Positions 47,800 to 58,608 of a stretch of DNA of 64,000 nucleotides are shown here, in pieces. Source of the DNA: Gonatopus flavifemur (taxonomy: Eukaryota; Arthropoda; Insecta; Hymenoptera; Dryinidae); NCBI GenBank assembly GCA_018340375.1, contig JAFFJZ010000014.1, forward strand, positions 6,076,001 to 6,140,000. The letters are read 5' to 3'. Position 1 is the first letter of the stretch. The number at the start of each line of letters is the position of its first letter. The notes below the pieces were generated by a model. The model was not told the DNA's origin, made no database searches, and saw only the letters and a program-made list of their open reading frames with translations. A program made the position numbers and the translations under genes.

Positions 47800-48905
47800 G
47801 ATGGGTCGCAAACACCTGGTGAAAAAATCTCTCTGAATCTCTCTGAAAATTTCACGTTTCAGAGAGATTCAGGAAGAATCAGAGAAATTCAGAGCAATTC
47901 AGCGTGGTTCAGAGGATTTCAGAGACTAGTGGATTGAGAAGACTTGTGCTTTGAGTTTTTCAGAAGGATCCAGAAAAATTCAGAGGAACTCAGAGAGATG
48001 CAGGGAAATTCTGGGAAATTCAGAGAGGAACAAATTCAGTAAAATTCTTGGTCCTGCATTTCACAGGCATTCAAGGAGTGTCAGACACTTTCAGAGATAG
48101 ATGAATTCAGAAAGATTGTGCGTAGAACTTTTCAGAAATATTCAAAGGAATTTAGAAAGATTCAGAATGATTCAGAGGAATTTAGAGAAATTCATAGAGG
48201 AATTAATTCAGCTGAATTTTTGGTTCAGGATTCCAGAGGTATTCAGGGAGTGTCAGAGACTCGCAGAGACAGGTAAATTAGGAGAAATTGTGCGTTGGAT
48301 CCTTCAGAAAGATTCGGAGAGATTCAGCGGAATTCGGAGAGATGCGGGGGAGGCTGGGAAATTCGGAGAGGAATGAATTCAGTACAATTCTTAGTCCTGC
48401 ATCTCAGAGGTTTTCTTGAAGTTTCAGTCTTCCAGAGGAAGATGAATTGAGAAGAATTGTGCGTGGAATTTTTTAGAACTATTCAGAGGAATTTAGAAAG
48501 ATTCAGAGTAATTCAGAGAGATTCAGAGAAATTCAGAGAAACCAAGAAGAATTCAGAGGAAGCTTTGAAACCTGAATACATCAAATTCCCGGAGATTGAG
48601 AGGAATTCAGAGAGATCCAGAGAAATTTAGCGAAATTCAGAGCAAGCTTTGAAATCTCAATACATTAGATTCCGGGAGATTCAGAGGAATTTAGAGATAT
48701 TCAGGTAAATTCAAAGGGAGCTTTCAAATTTGAATATATAAAATTCTGAGGGATTCGGTGATGTGCGGAGAGATTCAGAGGAAGTTGAAGAATTCAGAAC
48801 GTATCACTATCGGAAAAGTCTCTAACTTTTGTTAGAGAAATTGTTTGGGAAATTTGTCCCAAAATATAGAGAGATTCAGAGAAAGTCAGAGAGATTCAGA
48901 GAGAT
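47800..48905 (+). repeat. (ATTCAGAGA)n-type degenerate minisatellite
   Basis: About 1.1 kb of variants of 'gattcagaga/aattcagagg', unit about 10 bp, with a weaker higher-order period (for example two ~110-bp stretches ending 'gggagattcagagg' around 48590-48690). It produces several artificial open frames. Confidence 0.85.
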
Positions 48906-49781
48906 TTTTTTCACCACGGTATTCGTGAAAATATGTAGATTTTTCCGATTTATCAGTAGTGCCCAGTTCGAGATGAGACGACACGAGACGAGATTTCATT
49001 AAATCTTGTTCAGGTCTCGGAGAAAAAAGCTGAATTCCGATCAGTTCTGGATTTCGTCTAGGTCTCATATCAATTCTGTCAGGATTTTAGTAATAATCTT
49101 AAGAACACATAATATCAATAAATTGAAGTTACTTGCCGAAGAATAATTTATTCCTCATGAAATTGTAGACTGTTATAAATATTTTCAAATTGGACGAAAA
49201 AATTCTGGTGAAATATAATATTCCCATATCAAATTCGATACAATTCTTGAATTTGATATGAGTGATGAAATTTCAAAATTTGTCATCAAAAGGACTTATT
49301 GATTGAATTTGCAAATATCTCATCAAAATTGAGAATTGTATTATTGAAATCAATATCATATTACGAGATTCAATAGATCGTGTTATGTGAAAAGTTTCAC
49401 ATTATATTTATGAATCATGAGACAGATTTTTTTTCATAGTGTATACATGAAAATTATCCTTGATTTCCCTTTTATGTAGAGATCGACCGAAAATTTCCGC
49501 CGAAAATGATTAAAATTGAAGTTGTGATTATTGGTTTCGGAAAAAAAATTAGGACTGGACGTTGGAAGTGTAAACGAGCTCCTCAATAATTCAATTATCA
49601 TACTTACGATCACATTTCATTGTAATTAACAAAATACTTGCGATTTTCGGTTTACAATTTCGGCCGACAAGCATTAGCCGAAAATTTAAACCGAAAATCG
49701 AAATTATTTCATTAATCACATTGATATGTGATCTTGAGTATGATAATTGCATTATTGGGGAGCTTATCTACATTTCCAACG
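48906..49781. other. No gene seen; left flank of the Transib cluster
   Basis: GAGACGAGA-like text at 48970-49080, then AT-rich DNA. It ends with CAACG (49777-49781), the 5 bp before the Transib terminus. Confidence 0.45.
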
Positions 49782-49809
49782 CACAATGGGCCAGGAGACC
49801 AGAAAAAGT
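49782..49809 (+). promoter_or_regulatory. Transib left terminus with RSS-like organisation
   Basis: Heptamer CACAATG (49782-49788), 12-bp interval, A-rich nonamer-like AGAAAAAGT (49801-49809). Transposase-binding site by analogy with known Transib ends and RAG recombination signals; binding itself is not shown. Confidence 0.55.
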
Positions 49810-50626
49810 GGCCAAAAATTCATCATCCAATTGGAATGATTTGACCACAATTTTATCACATGAATACCCGCCTGCAATGGTTGTGAAAGTTTTATGTGAT
49901 TAGGTTCACGAACTTTCTTATAGTCTTGAGTTGGATACGAAAATTTTTGTATCAGAATCATACTCCAGTTATTTATATAATTCCATTTAACGAACGAAAG
50001 AACAGAAGTATTATTACAAACAGGATTCTTCATCAATCAAAATTTATTCCAAAACTATACAAATTTTCATGATTGCCAAGAATATGATTTGGTGATAAGA
50101 TACATGAGTATATATATATATGTGGCTTATGGTTGTTACGTTGTTCGACTGACTTCAAACACATGGCACCGCTCGGCACTGCTTGATAATTGACTTTTGC
50201 ACGTGGGAATGAATGCAGTTGTTATCCTAAATTACGAAAAATTTGCCCACTCTTGCCCGTTTTCAATTTATTGAATGTTACAAATGTATATGTTCACTAC
50301 AGTAGGCCAAAATATCCGAAAGTGACCAAAGCGACCAATGCAGCAACAATATCCCCATTACTGAGTTCGCAAATAACTCTTGTCCTGGCTTCCAGTCGGC
50401 AATACTAAGTGCCCATATTTTCCCTCAAGCGAATCATCCTTTGAAGAATATAAATTCGTTTACAACACAACATTATACCTAATATACACTCAACCAACCT
50501 AATATACAACTCAACATCATTCTCAATCGGATTTGTTCCTTGATATCCGTGAGATTATTATTTCCGTGAGATTCGTATTGTTGAGTCGTTTTGTTCTCGT
50601 ATGTGTGAATCAGTTACCATCAGGCT

Positions 50627-52763
50627 ATGGCTCCGATCACCAAACGCGAAGTCCTTTGTTTCATGCCTAACAGAGCTGATGATGAAGAAACACATGCTGC
50701 TGTCATGTATATTCTTGAGAAAGTAAGAATTAATATTGATCAACTTGCATCTGATGATTTGAAGAAATTGCAACATTCTGTGACTGCTTTGAGATCTAAA
50801 CGCAACACGAAATGGAATGAATCAAAACGAATGGAAAGTCGATTCCTATGGAACAATAAAATGTGGTTGGACGCCGAGTTTACAGTTGGGACATTTAAAC
50901 TGGTAGAAAAAGAAAATTCAAATCAAATCAATGATGATCGGTGCACCAATCCTGGTCGTCCACCCATTCCATTTGTAGACAAATCACAACGGTCTAAGCG
51001 ACGAGAAGCAGCAAACACAAGTGCTCGAGAAGATCACGATCCTCACAAACTTTTAGCTGCATCCTGTTATGCTGCGAGACGCTCACATGTCAAGGAAGCT
51101 CGAATATTTCCTGTTTCCAATGTGAACGCACAATCAAATTCGATAATAAAGAAGACACCTGATGAAGCCCTTGTTTTCATACTGGATAATTCACTTTCTG
51201 AATCGGTCTACACAAACATGCGGTTAGCATGTAGATCAAGTGAAGCGGACATTTGGCCCGCGTATAATTCCGTAAGAGAAGCGAAACAAAAATGCAGACC
51301 ACCTTAAGATTCTATCTCTATTGAAGAGACTGTAGCTGAAATTCCTCTGCAAAGTTTGTTGAACCATACTCCTGGTAGAATTGCTAGCATGCAAGAGGAA
51401 GTTATACTCCAATATAGTAGGAGTTGCAATCAATCAGAAATTGAAGCAGTACTGTTATGCTCATGGGGGTTCAATGGGAGTAGTGGGTATTCAGCTTATA
51501 AACAGCAATACTCGAATGGAAACGGTCATCTGAATGACGAAAATTTGTTTGCGACAACGCTAATTCCATTGAGATTGTCCACTGGAAATGATGTAATATT
51601 ATGGGATAATCAGGTACCCACAGTCTTCCAGATTCTGTCGACCCATCAAATTTGAATCCACGAGAGAATAAAATGAGGTCATCATGAATCAGAAACTAAA
51701 TATTGAAGAACAGATACAGGAATTACAAACTCAAGGAATTGTATTACAAGATTGTCGTCTAAAAATAAATTTTGCCTCATTCATGACTCTGATAGACGGT
51801 AAAGTCCTCAGTATTATAACAGGCACTGAGTCTATGCAATCTTGCCCAATTTGTCATAAAACTTCAAAATCATTCGATGATTTATCCAACATGAAAAACT
51901 TCACATTCTCTCCCAACCCTGGATCATCAATTTATGGAGTGAGCCCCCTTCATGCTTGGATAAGAATATTAGAATGCTGTCTACACATTTCGTATGGACT
52001 TCCGGTAAAAAAATATCAAATAAGATCTCAAGCTGATAAGGCACTGCGCAATGAAAGGAAGATTGAAATTCAGAACCGACTTTGGCAAAGATTAGGCTTA
52101 AGAGTAGATAAACCAAAACCCGGTGGTTCCGGTAATACCAATGATGGAAATACCGCGCGAAGAGCCTTCCAAGATCCAAACGTTTTGGCAGATTGTTCAG
52201 ATTTAGACGAAAAGCTACTGATTTGCTTCAGAACGATATTAATCGCTTTATCTTCTCATTTTCCGATCAATATAATCCCTTCCAAGGAGTACTGCTTGGC
52301 GACTGCTGAACGGTACGTTTCCCTATATCCTTGGTATCCTATGCCTGCGACTCTTTACAAAATCGTCATCCATGGAGGAGATATTGTGCGATCTGCTCCT
52401 TTATCACTGGGTATGCTCAGCGAACAGGCTTCGGAGACGAGAAATAAAGAATATAAGAATTTCAGAACATTGCACAGCAGGAAACGCAGTAGGTTGAACA
52501 ATCTCGAGGATATGTTTTGTAGATCAATAGATTCATCAGATCCTATAATATCAACCATCAACCTGAAACATCGTATAAACAAACATAGATCTCCCGCTCT
52601 CTCGGCAGGAATGATGCACCTATTTGTAGTTCCCATAGTTTTAGTGGAGGGGAGAGAAGATGAGGAGAGTGAGGATTCTGAAGAGTCGATTGATCTCTTG
52701 ATTGAGTTCGATAATGTTTTGGACAATGTTGAATTAACTGATACTGAAGACGATGAAAACTGA
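50627..52763 (+). pseudogene. Transib transposase copy A (RAG1 core-like)
   Basis: Starts at ATG 50627. The N-terminal part has a GRPPIPFVDKSQRSKRREA region like other Transib proteins. Then SWGFNGSSGYS, where Transib/RAG1 proteins have the first catalytic Asp (RAG1 Asp600): here it is Asn. Second Asp in TLIDGKV (RAG1 Asp708), zinc Cys pair CPIC, LHAWIRILECCLHI, LRVDKPKPGGSGNTNDGNTA, LYPWYPMP, then a His pair spaced as in RAG1 (KIVIHGG) and the Glu in SETRNKEY (RAG1 Glu962). Lesions: TAA at 51305-51307, a frameshift near 51615, TAA at 51669-51671. The C-terminus is acidic. A cut-and-paste transposase by family; this copy is dead by both stops and active-site change. Confidence 0.88.
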
Positions 52764-53010
52764 CATGACGGTGGGATTCAGTATCAGCACTTTCGCAAAC
52801 TTACGAGTCTAGAATTTCCAAGAAATTCAGTGGTTCATCAAATTTCAGTCCGACATATCAGGATAGCCATTTTGAATTCCCAAATTTTGATTGCACATTA
52901 GTTATCAACGACCCCAGAAACCCTGACACAAAAAATCGAAAACGATTCTGACCATATTTTGATTTTTGGCGAATGTTGGGATGAAGTATATTTTTGTTAT
53001 AACATTAATC

Positions 53011-53136
53011 ATTCGTGAGAGGCAAGGGGACTCACGATAATCAAACACCCCGATTCGTGAGAGGCAAGGGGACTTACGATAATCAAGCACCCCGATTCGT
53101 GAGAGGCAAGGGGACTCACGATAATCAAGCACCTCG
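53011..53136 (+). repeat. Three tandem 42-bp units
   Basis: Exact 42-bp period, three units (53011, 53053, 53095) differing at about three positions. 42 is a multiple of 3, so a frame runs through them with a 14-residue repeat (FVRGKGTHDNQ.PR). It lies in the 3' region of Transib A, outside the transposase. Confidence 0.9.
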
Positions 53137-53444
53137 AAGAAAGCAGACATCTACTACGTCCACGTCGTTGCTTCTGGGTGATGCCAAAAGTAGAGCATAT
53201 CCATCTGAATCTTGAAATCCAATTCCAGATTCATAATCAATCACCCAAATTCGTAATCCACGAATCTGAGAATCCCTGAGTGAAGAATTTCAAGGAGATT
53301 TGATGAAATTCGAATTTCACATCCACCATATTGGATCCTCCATATTGAATTTTAAAAATCCGATGCCAGATTCGTGATCAGCGACCCCAAAAACCCTTGT
53401 ACACTAGGTTTCAAACGATTCCGCAGACATTTTGAATTTTGGCC

Positions 53445-53472
53445 AGTTTTTAGTGTAATCTGGCCCACTGTG
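53445..53472 (-). promoter_or_regulatory. Transib right terminus with the best RSS-like match
   Basis: On the minus strand: CACAGTG (the consensus RSS heptamer), a 12-bp interval, then CTAAAAACT, which shares AAAAAC with the nonamer ACAAAAACC. The next base outward (53473) belongs to copy B. Confidence 0.55.
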
Positions 53473-54888
53473 CATACAAGTAAACGAATAGTCGAAATGC
53501 AAGAAGAAGTTTTACTGAGAGTGATGGATACATATGCATTAACAGACTCAGAATTTGTTTTAACATGTTCTTGGGGATTCGATGGTAGCAGTGGTCATTC
53601 AAGGTATAAGCAACGTTTTAATATTGGTTCAGATAATGTCGGTTCAAATGATGAAAATATTTTTGCAACCACACTGATTCCTTTACAATTAACATGCCAA
53701 AATGAAGAGGTAATTTGGTACAATAATGCTTCACAATCTCCAAGATTTTGTCGTCCTATTCAATGAGAATTTATCAAAGAATCAGCGGAAGTGATTCTGT
53801 CCCAAAAATTGTAAATTCAAAATCAGATTGATCAATTAAATACCTTGAGTATCGTGATGAGCAGTGGCCATGAAATAAGAATCCATTTTTCTATGCATTT
53901 AACTTTGATTGATGGAAAGGTATTTCAAATCTTAACAAACACCAAATCCTCACAGAGCTGCCCTATTTGCAAATCTACTCCAAAACAATTTGATATTATA
54001 GAGAATATTCTTGGGCAAACAAACACTTTTCTTCCTGATCAGAACTCACTTCAGTATGGTGTTAGTCCGTTACATGCATGGATTAGATTGTTCGAATGTT
54101 GTTTGCACATAGCCTATCGGATGAATATTAAAAAGTGGCAGGTCAGAACTTATGAGCAGCAAAAGCTGTTTGCAGAACAAAAAGCTCAAATACAAAAATC
54201 CTTACATGATAAATTAGGTCTAATAGTCGATAAACCAAAATCAGGTGGTAGTGGTAGTCTTAACGATGGGAACACGGCGCGTAGAGCATTCCAAAATGCA
54301 GATGTTTTCGCTGACTGCTTGAACATTGATTATCAGTTGGTGCATAACTTTAAGATTATTCTCATTCCTCTTTCTTGCCAACTCCCTGTCAACGTAAAAA
54401 AATTCCAAGAGTTCTGTATGGATACAGCGAAATTATATATTTCCCTTTATCCATGGTACCCTATGCCATCCACAGTTCATAAGATATTAGTTCATGCTGG
54501 AGACATAATGAAATACTGTGTTCTACCAGTAGGTATGTTTGGAGAAGAGGCATCTGAATCTCGTAATAAAGACTATGAAAGTTTGAGACTCAACCATAGT
54601 AGACATTGTAGCAGGGAAGCGAATTTGGAAGATTTGTTTTATCGCATAATGGATTCCTCTGATCCAATTGTATCCAACATGAGTATCATATCTCGAATTC
54701 GCAGAAGAAAACGATTGCCATTACCAGTGGAAGTCAGACAGCTACTTTCGATGGATGACAGAGATAGTGATGATGATGATAATGATGAGTGGAAAACAGG
54801 AGATGTGGAACAGACTGAATTTAATTCTTTCAATGAATTGTTAGATGGGGTAGAATTATCTGATGAAGAAATCAGTGATAATGATTGA
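53473..54888 (+). pseudogene. Transib transposase copy B, N-terminally truncated
   Basis: Begins directly at the terminus, at a point equivalent to about residue 245 of copy A (SKRIVEMQEEV). It keeps the complete catalytic set: SWGFDGSSGHS (Asp), TLIDGKV (Asp), CPICKS (zinc Cys), LHAWIRLFECCLHI, KPKSGGSGSLNDGNTARRAF, LYPWYPMP, HKILVHAGD (His pair) and SESRNKDYE (Glu). Lesions: TGA 53764-53766 and TAA 53812-53814, both in one phase. The acidic C-terminus (DDRDSDDDDNDEW) resembles A. It is a diverged relative of A, not a recent duplicate. Confidence 0.88.
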
Positions 54889-55486
54889 ATAAATATTGAT
54901 TATAAATGATTGAAAAATGTTAACAAAACCACAAAAAAAAACAAAAAAAAAGACAAAAATGAAAGAAAGACAAAAAAAAATACAAAAAATAAGTGATAGA
55001 AAAAATACAAAAAAAAGTAAATAAAAAAAATACGGGATGTAAATTCGGACTAGGAGCCTCCTTGTGGCACATCCTGGGTGCATAACTGCAGCGAATCTTA
55101 GCCGTGAATCAAGTTGTATAACTGAATTGTCGTTGCTTCAAAAAAGTAAAGTGTGTGTATTTGGAAGGTATCTTATAGACTTTTTTCTGTAAGAAAAAGA
55201 CAACTTTCGACAAAAAATTCATTAATAATTCGTAATTAGCAGCCTAAAAAACTCTAAATAACATTGTTCTCGCACACTTCATGAATTTCAATAATTTTGG
55301 ATATCATATCGATTCCATCATCTTGAATTTCAAATTTTGTACCTAATGTGTAGAATTAACAACCTTGGCCACTACCAAACACAGGATTTTATTTCAAATC
55401 TTCGGAAATCATGTAGGTCTCACCATTTCAAATGAGGAATTTTGACATCGAATTCGAAACCAGCGATCCCAAAAACCTCTTAGTGA
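54889..55486. other. Low-complexity and Transib 3' region
   Basis: Very A-rich low-complexity DNA at about 54930-55035, then sequence with weak copies of the subterminal 'cagcgaccccaaaaacc' repeat (about 55460). No gene. Confidence 0.5.
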
Positions 55487-55711
55487 CACAGTAAAAAATT
55501 TTTCGTCATTGTGTAAAGTGTTAAAATTTGTGTGTCAAATATTCCACATTTGCGAGTGTTGATTCAACACAATCATTGTGTTAACACAAATGGATTCAAC
55601 ACAATCGTTTGTGTCAACACAACGATTGTGTTGAATCAACACTCTAGAATGTTAAATATTCAACACACAAATTTTAACACTTTACACAATGACGAAAAAT
55701 TTTTTACTGTG
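55487..55711. mobile_element. 225-bp near-perfect palindromic MITE
   Basis: Starts CACAGTAAAAAATTTTTCG and mirrors itself at the right end (TTTTTTACTGTG). The arms of about 100 bp include repeated 'ttgtgttgaatcaacac' motifs. Possible GA on both sides. Inserted in the Transib B 3' region. Confidence 0.7.
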
Positions 55712-55739
55712 GAAGAGCCAAAGGGGATTTGAAAATGAA

Positions 55740-56100
55740 AATCCGTCGTGTTGGAACCGCTTTATGGAATTTTCGAAATCTGAATACAGATTTGAAATCA
55801 GTGACCTTGAAAACCCCTCAGGAAAAAATTTTCAGGAAATTCGGTGGATTTGAGCATTTAAACTCGCCATATCAAATCCGTCATATTGAATTCCCGAAAT
55901 CTGGCAACAGATCCGTGATCAGCGACCCTGGAAACCCCTGGAAAAGAATTTTCAAGGAATTCGGAGAATTTCAACATTCAGCCCGCCATATTGGATTCGC
56001 CATGTTGAATTTTCCCAATCTGACTGTAGATTCGGAATCAGCGACCTCAAAAACTCTTATATGCCAGGTTTAGAACAATTCCGACGACATTTTTAATTTT
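55740..56100 (+). repeat. Subterminal tandem repeats of about 120 bp in Transib B
   Basis: The marker phrase 'cag.gacc...aaaac.c' recurs at about 55799, 55920 and 56039, i.e. spacings near 120 bp. Related single units occur at about 52906 and 53379 in the 3' part of Transib A. Probably a family-specific 3' repeat. Confidence 0.65.
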
Positions 56101-56103
56101 GAC

Positions 56104-56131
56104 CACTTTTCCAGCTACCTGGCCCACTGTG
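56104..56131 (-). promoter_or_regulatory. Third Transib-type terminus
   Basis: Minus strand CACAGTG, 12 bp, GGAAAAGTG; the bases GGCCAG right after the heptamer are shared with the other two ends. Outside it (56132-56136, GGTCG) begins mariner sequence. Confidence 0.55.
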
Positions 56132-57403
56132 GGTCGGCGAGATCATCAAATTCCTTATGCTGTAAATGATTTTTCAATGGCCGGAGAAGATGGTAGTCGG
56201 TAGGAGCTAAGGTCTGGTCAATACGGTGGATGTAGTGAAACTTCCCAACCCAGCTGCGAAATACAGTCTTGTGTCATCTTAGCTACGTGGGGTCGAGCGT
56301 TGTCATAGGGAAGTCGAACTTGGACACGTCTACGCCTTTTTAGTTCGATAATTCCAGCCAGTTTTCGCAGTTGTCTAGTGTAAGTCTCCGCCGATATCCT
56401 GGTTTTAGCTGGTTGCAATTCGTAATAGGACAAGCCCTCAGAGTCCCACCAACACCACCCAGAGGAAAAGAATGACGTCATTTTTCACGTGATTTATGAC
56501 GTCAAAAATTACAGGAAAAATGACATAAGAAATGGACCCCTCCCCCAAAGCTCTATTGAATGGATGTTGTGAATGACGTGATTTTCCCGTCATTTTTGTG
56601 AGGATTTTCCGACAAATGGATTCCAGATGTATGAAGTTTAGGGTATCTATTAGGAATCAAGTTCAATGATACGTCATTTTTCACGTCATTTACAACCTGA
56701 TTTTCCGCGTCATTTGGAGCTGTGAGGAAGGGGTCCATTTTATCATGTTATACCACATCATTTTTTATGTCATTTTTCACGTGATTTTTAACGTCATAAA
56801 CCACGTGAAAAATCACGTCATTTTCTTCTCCTCTGGGCAGAGTAATACTCTCTGTACTCCGCGAGGCAGTTTAGGGGTTGGCTCTGGTTTTTCTCCTCCC
56901 AGTAGCTATTGTCGCTTGCGTGTGTGGTTAACATAGAGCACCCAACTTTCATCTCCAGTGACGATTTCTCGAAGAAAATCCTTTCTGTTCGGATGATGCA
57001 GAAGTGAAAGACATATAGACACCCGTGACGCTTTGTTTGATGCGCTAAGATCGTGTGGCATCCAAGATGACACAACTTTTCTATATCCCATCTCTTGTAA
57101 ATGTTGGAGAATCGTGGGGTAGCTACAACCGAGTGTGTTGGCTAATTCTCGTGACGACGTGTTAGGCTTTGCCTTTATGAGTGCACGCAGTTTTTTATCG
57201 TTAACAGCTGATTTCCTGCCGGACCTGGGTCTGTTTTCAAAAGATCTATCGCCTAAACGGAAACGTTGATGCCAACGAGATACAGTTGAATGATGAACAC
57301 TGTTTGACTTGAACGCACTGCGAAGGCTAGTGGCTTCAGCTCTTGCAGAATGCCCTTATAAAAATTCGTAGTAAGCGATTGCTCGAAGTGCACTTTGGTC
57401 CAT
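56132..57403 (-). pseudogene. Decayed mariner transposase, C-terminus lost to Transib DNA
   Basis: Starts at ATG 57403 (MDQSALRAIAYYEF, then a stop). Further pieces in shifted frames: TVSRWHQRF, RPRSGRKSAVNDKKLRAL, STRELANTLGCSY-like text, REIVTGDESWVLYVNH (first Asp), WWDSEGLSYYEL, LPYDNARPHVAK (second Asp), SQLGWEVSLHPPY and APTDYHLLRP (third Asp). It is cut at 56132, just before the Transib terminus, and interrupted by a MITE. Different subgroup from the other mariners here. Many stops; inactive. Confidence 0.8.
56458..56837. mobile_element. 380-bp MITE rich in TGACGTCA and CACGTG motifs
   Basis: Inverted ends CCCAGAGGAAAAG and (complement) CCCAGAGGAGAAG, arms related for more than 100 bp. 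It splits the mariner between the VLLC and WWDSEG parts. CA on both sides may be the target duplication. Two full TGACGTCA motifs at 56473-56480 and 56497-56504, with many half-sites. Confidence 0.75.
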
Positions 57404-57956
57404 TTTTGCTCGTGCTGACTGCGCGGACCAACCGACTGGTTTATAAACACTGCGGTATGGAAGGTCCTAGACTAATCTCGCATAGACGACTCTCGAATGT
57501 TCTCGAACTTTGTTATTAGAGAGAATAAATTGATTGAAAAAAAAGTGTCGCAAGATTTTCTTACCAACCTAATATAATACATAATAGTTCTGAGATGTTT
57601 GAATGAGGATTGATATTCAAGGGAACAATTCATATTTTTTGCAAGACTAATTATCCTTACCCACCTCAGATAACATGCGAAAAATATTTCCTCTCAAAGG
57701 CGAATAGAATTCTCTTGGAATTGTTTCCGAACCAATAAATTCATGAAGAGTTCTGAAAGTTTCATATTTTGGGAACAAACGGATTCTCCCAAAGTATTGT
57801 CAATGAAATTCATTGGAAATGTCACAAAAATAGAAGACTCCAGACCTTTCTATGGATTCATTATTGCGGAAAAAGTTTTGGCATTCGAGGGTTTCATCCA
57901 CTGAGCCATGAATTATCGCTGGGATCGATCGCTCAAACATATTATTCGAAGTAAGA
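57404..57956. other. No gene seen
   Basis: 5' flank of the decayed mariner and then AT-rich DNA without coding signal. Confidence 0.45.
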
Positions 57957-58608
57957 ATTTTTTTTTTTTTCTATATAGAAGTGGAAATGCTTTACGCACC
58001 TTCAGGGTATTGTTGCTCCCCGGTGTGGGACTCCTGCTTCAGCTGAAGATGTTGAGCACCTATCGCAGTTTACTCACTGAAACCTACCTCTTCCCTCCTC
58101 GGACCCAGCCCGGAACCGTTTATCACACTACTTCGAGCTGGGCCCTTTTTTTCCCTGTGGCCGAAAGACCGCCGCCAGTTACCTTGCCCTATCCTTTTTG
58201 AGGCGGAGGATTGACTGTACAAAGGAGTCCACCGCCCGCCAACTGGAGTCATCTTGGAGCATCAGACCCACGGTGTTTTCGGGAGTGATGTCTCCGAGCT
58301 CCGTTTGTAGCGCCACCCGATGTGCTTCCCACCGAGCAGACTCGAGAAACGTGTGTTCAGCATGGTCCCTCTCGCCGGGACAATAGAGACACTCGGGGGA
58401 CGCCACTTTCTCCATTTGGTGCAGGTTCTTCCTGAAGTGTCCATGGCCAGTAAGAAACTGGGTCAGGAAGTACCCCACCTCTCCATGCTCGCGCTCTGTC
58501 CACGGTCTGACCAGAGGAATGAGTCTTGCGGTCCATCTTCCCCTGGTCTCTCCATCCCAGGAGGCCTGCCACGCGAGGAACGTGCGGGTACGTTCCCCGG
58601 CCGCCACA
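57957..58608 (-). pseudogene. R1/LOA-type LINE 3' fragment with poly(A)
   Basis: The minus-strand frame (about 58605-58179) encodes the C-terminal region after the RT in R1/LOA-like LINEs: LAWQASWDGETRGRWTARLI, EREHGEVGYFLTQFLTGHG and a zinc-finger-like CLYCPGERDHAEHTFLE. The stop is followed by a short 3' UTR and a poly(A) tail seen as a T run at 57958-57970. It is 5' truncated at about 58605. A short GAATTTT on both sides could be the target duplication, but the poly-T makes this ambiguous. Confidence 0.75.

Larger units (their letters stand above)
49782..53472 (+). mobile_element. Transib element A (RAG1-related), about 3.7 kb
   Basis: Left terminus CACAATGGGCCAGG at 49782; right terminus (complement from 53472) CACAGTGGGCCAGA. 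Both also share a GGCCAAAA box about 30 bp in. The left end has a TATA-like run at about 50107-50120, then the transposase gene at 50627. Flanks are CAACG and CATAC, so no 5-bp target duplication is preserved, and the pairing of these two ends as one element is inferred. Confidence 0.65.

Noticed and set aside
47755..48376. Frames with repeated RIRE/NSER-like residues
   Set aside because: Translations of the ATTCAGAGA minisatellite.
53011..53136. CRISPR-like array
   Set aside because: Only three directly adjacent 42-bp units without spacers, in a eukaryotic transposon.
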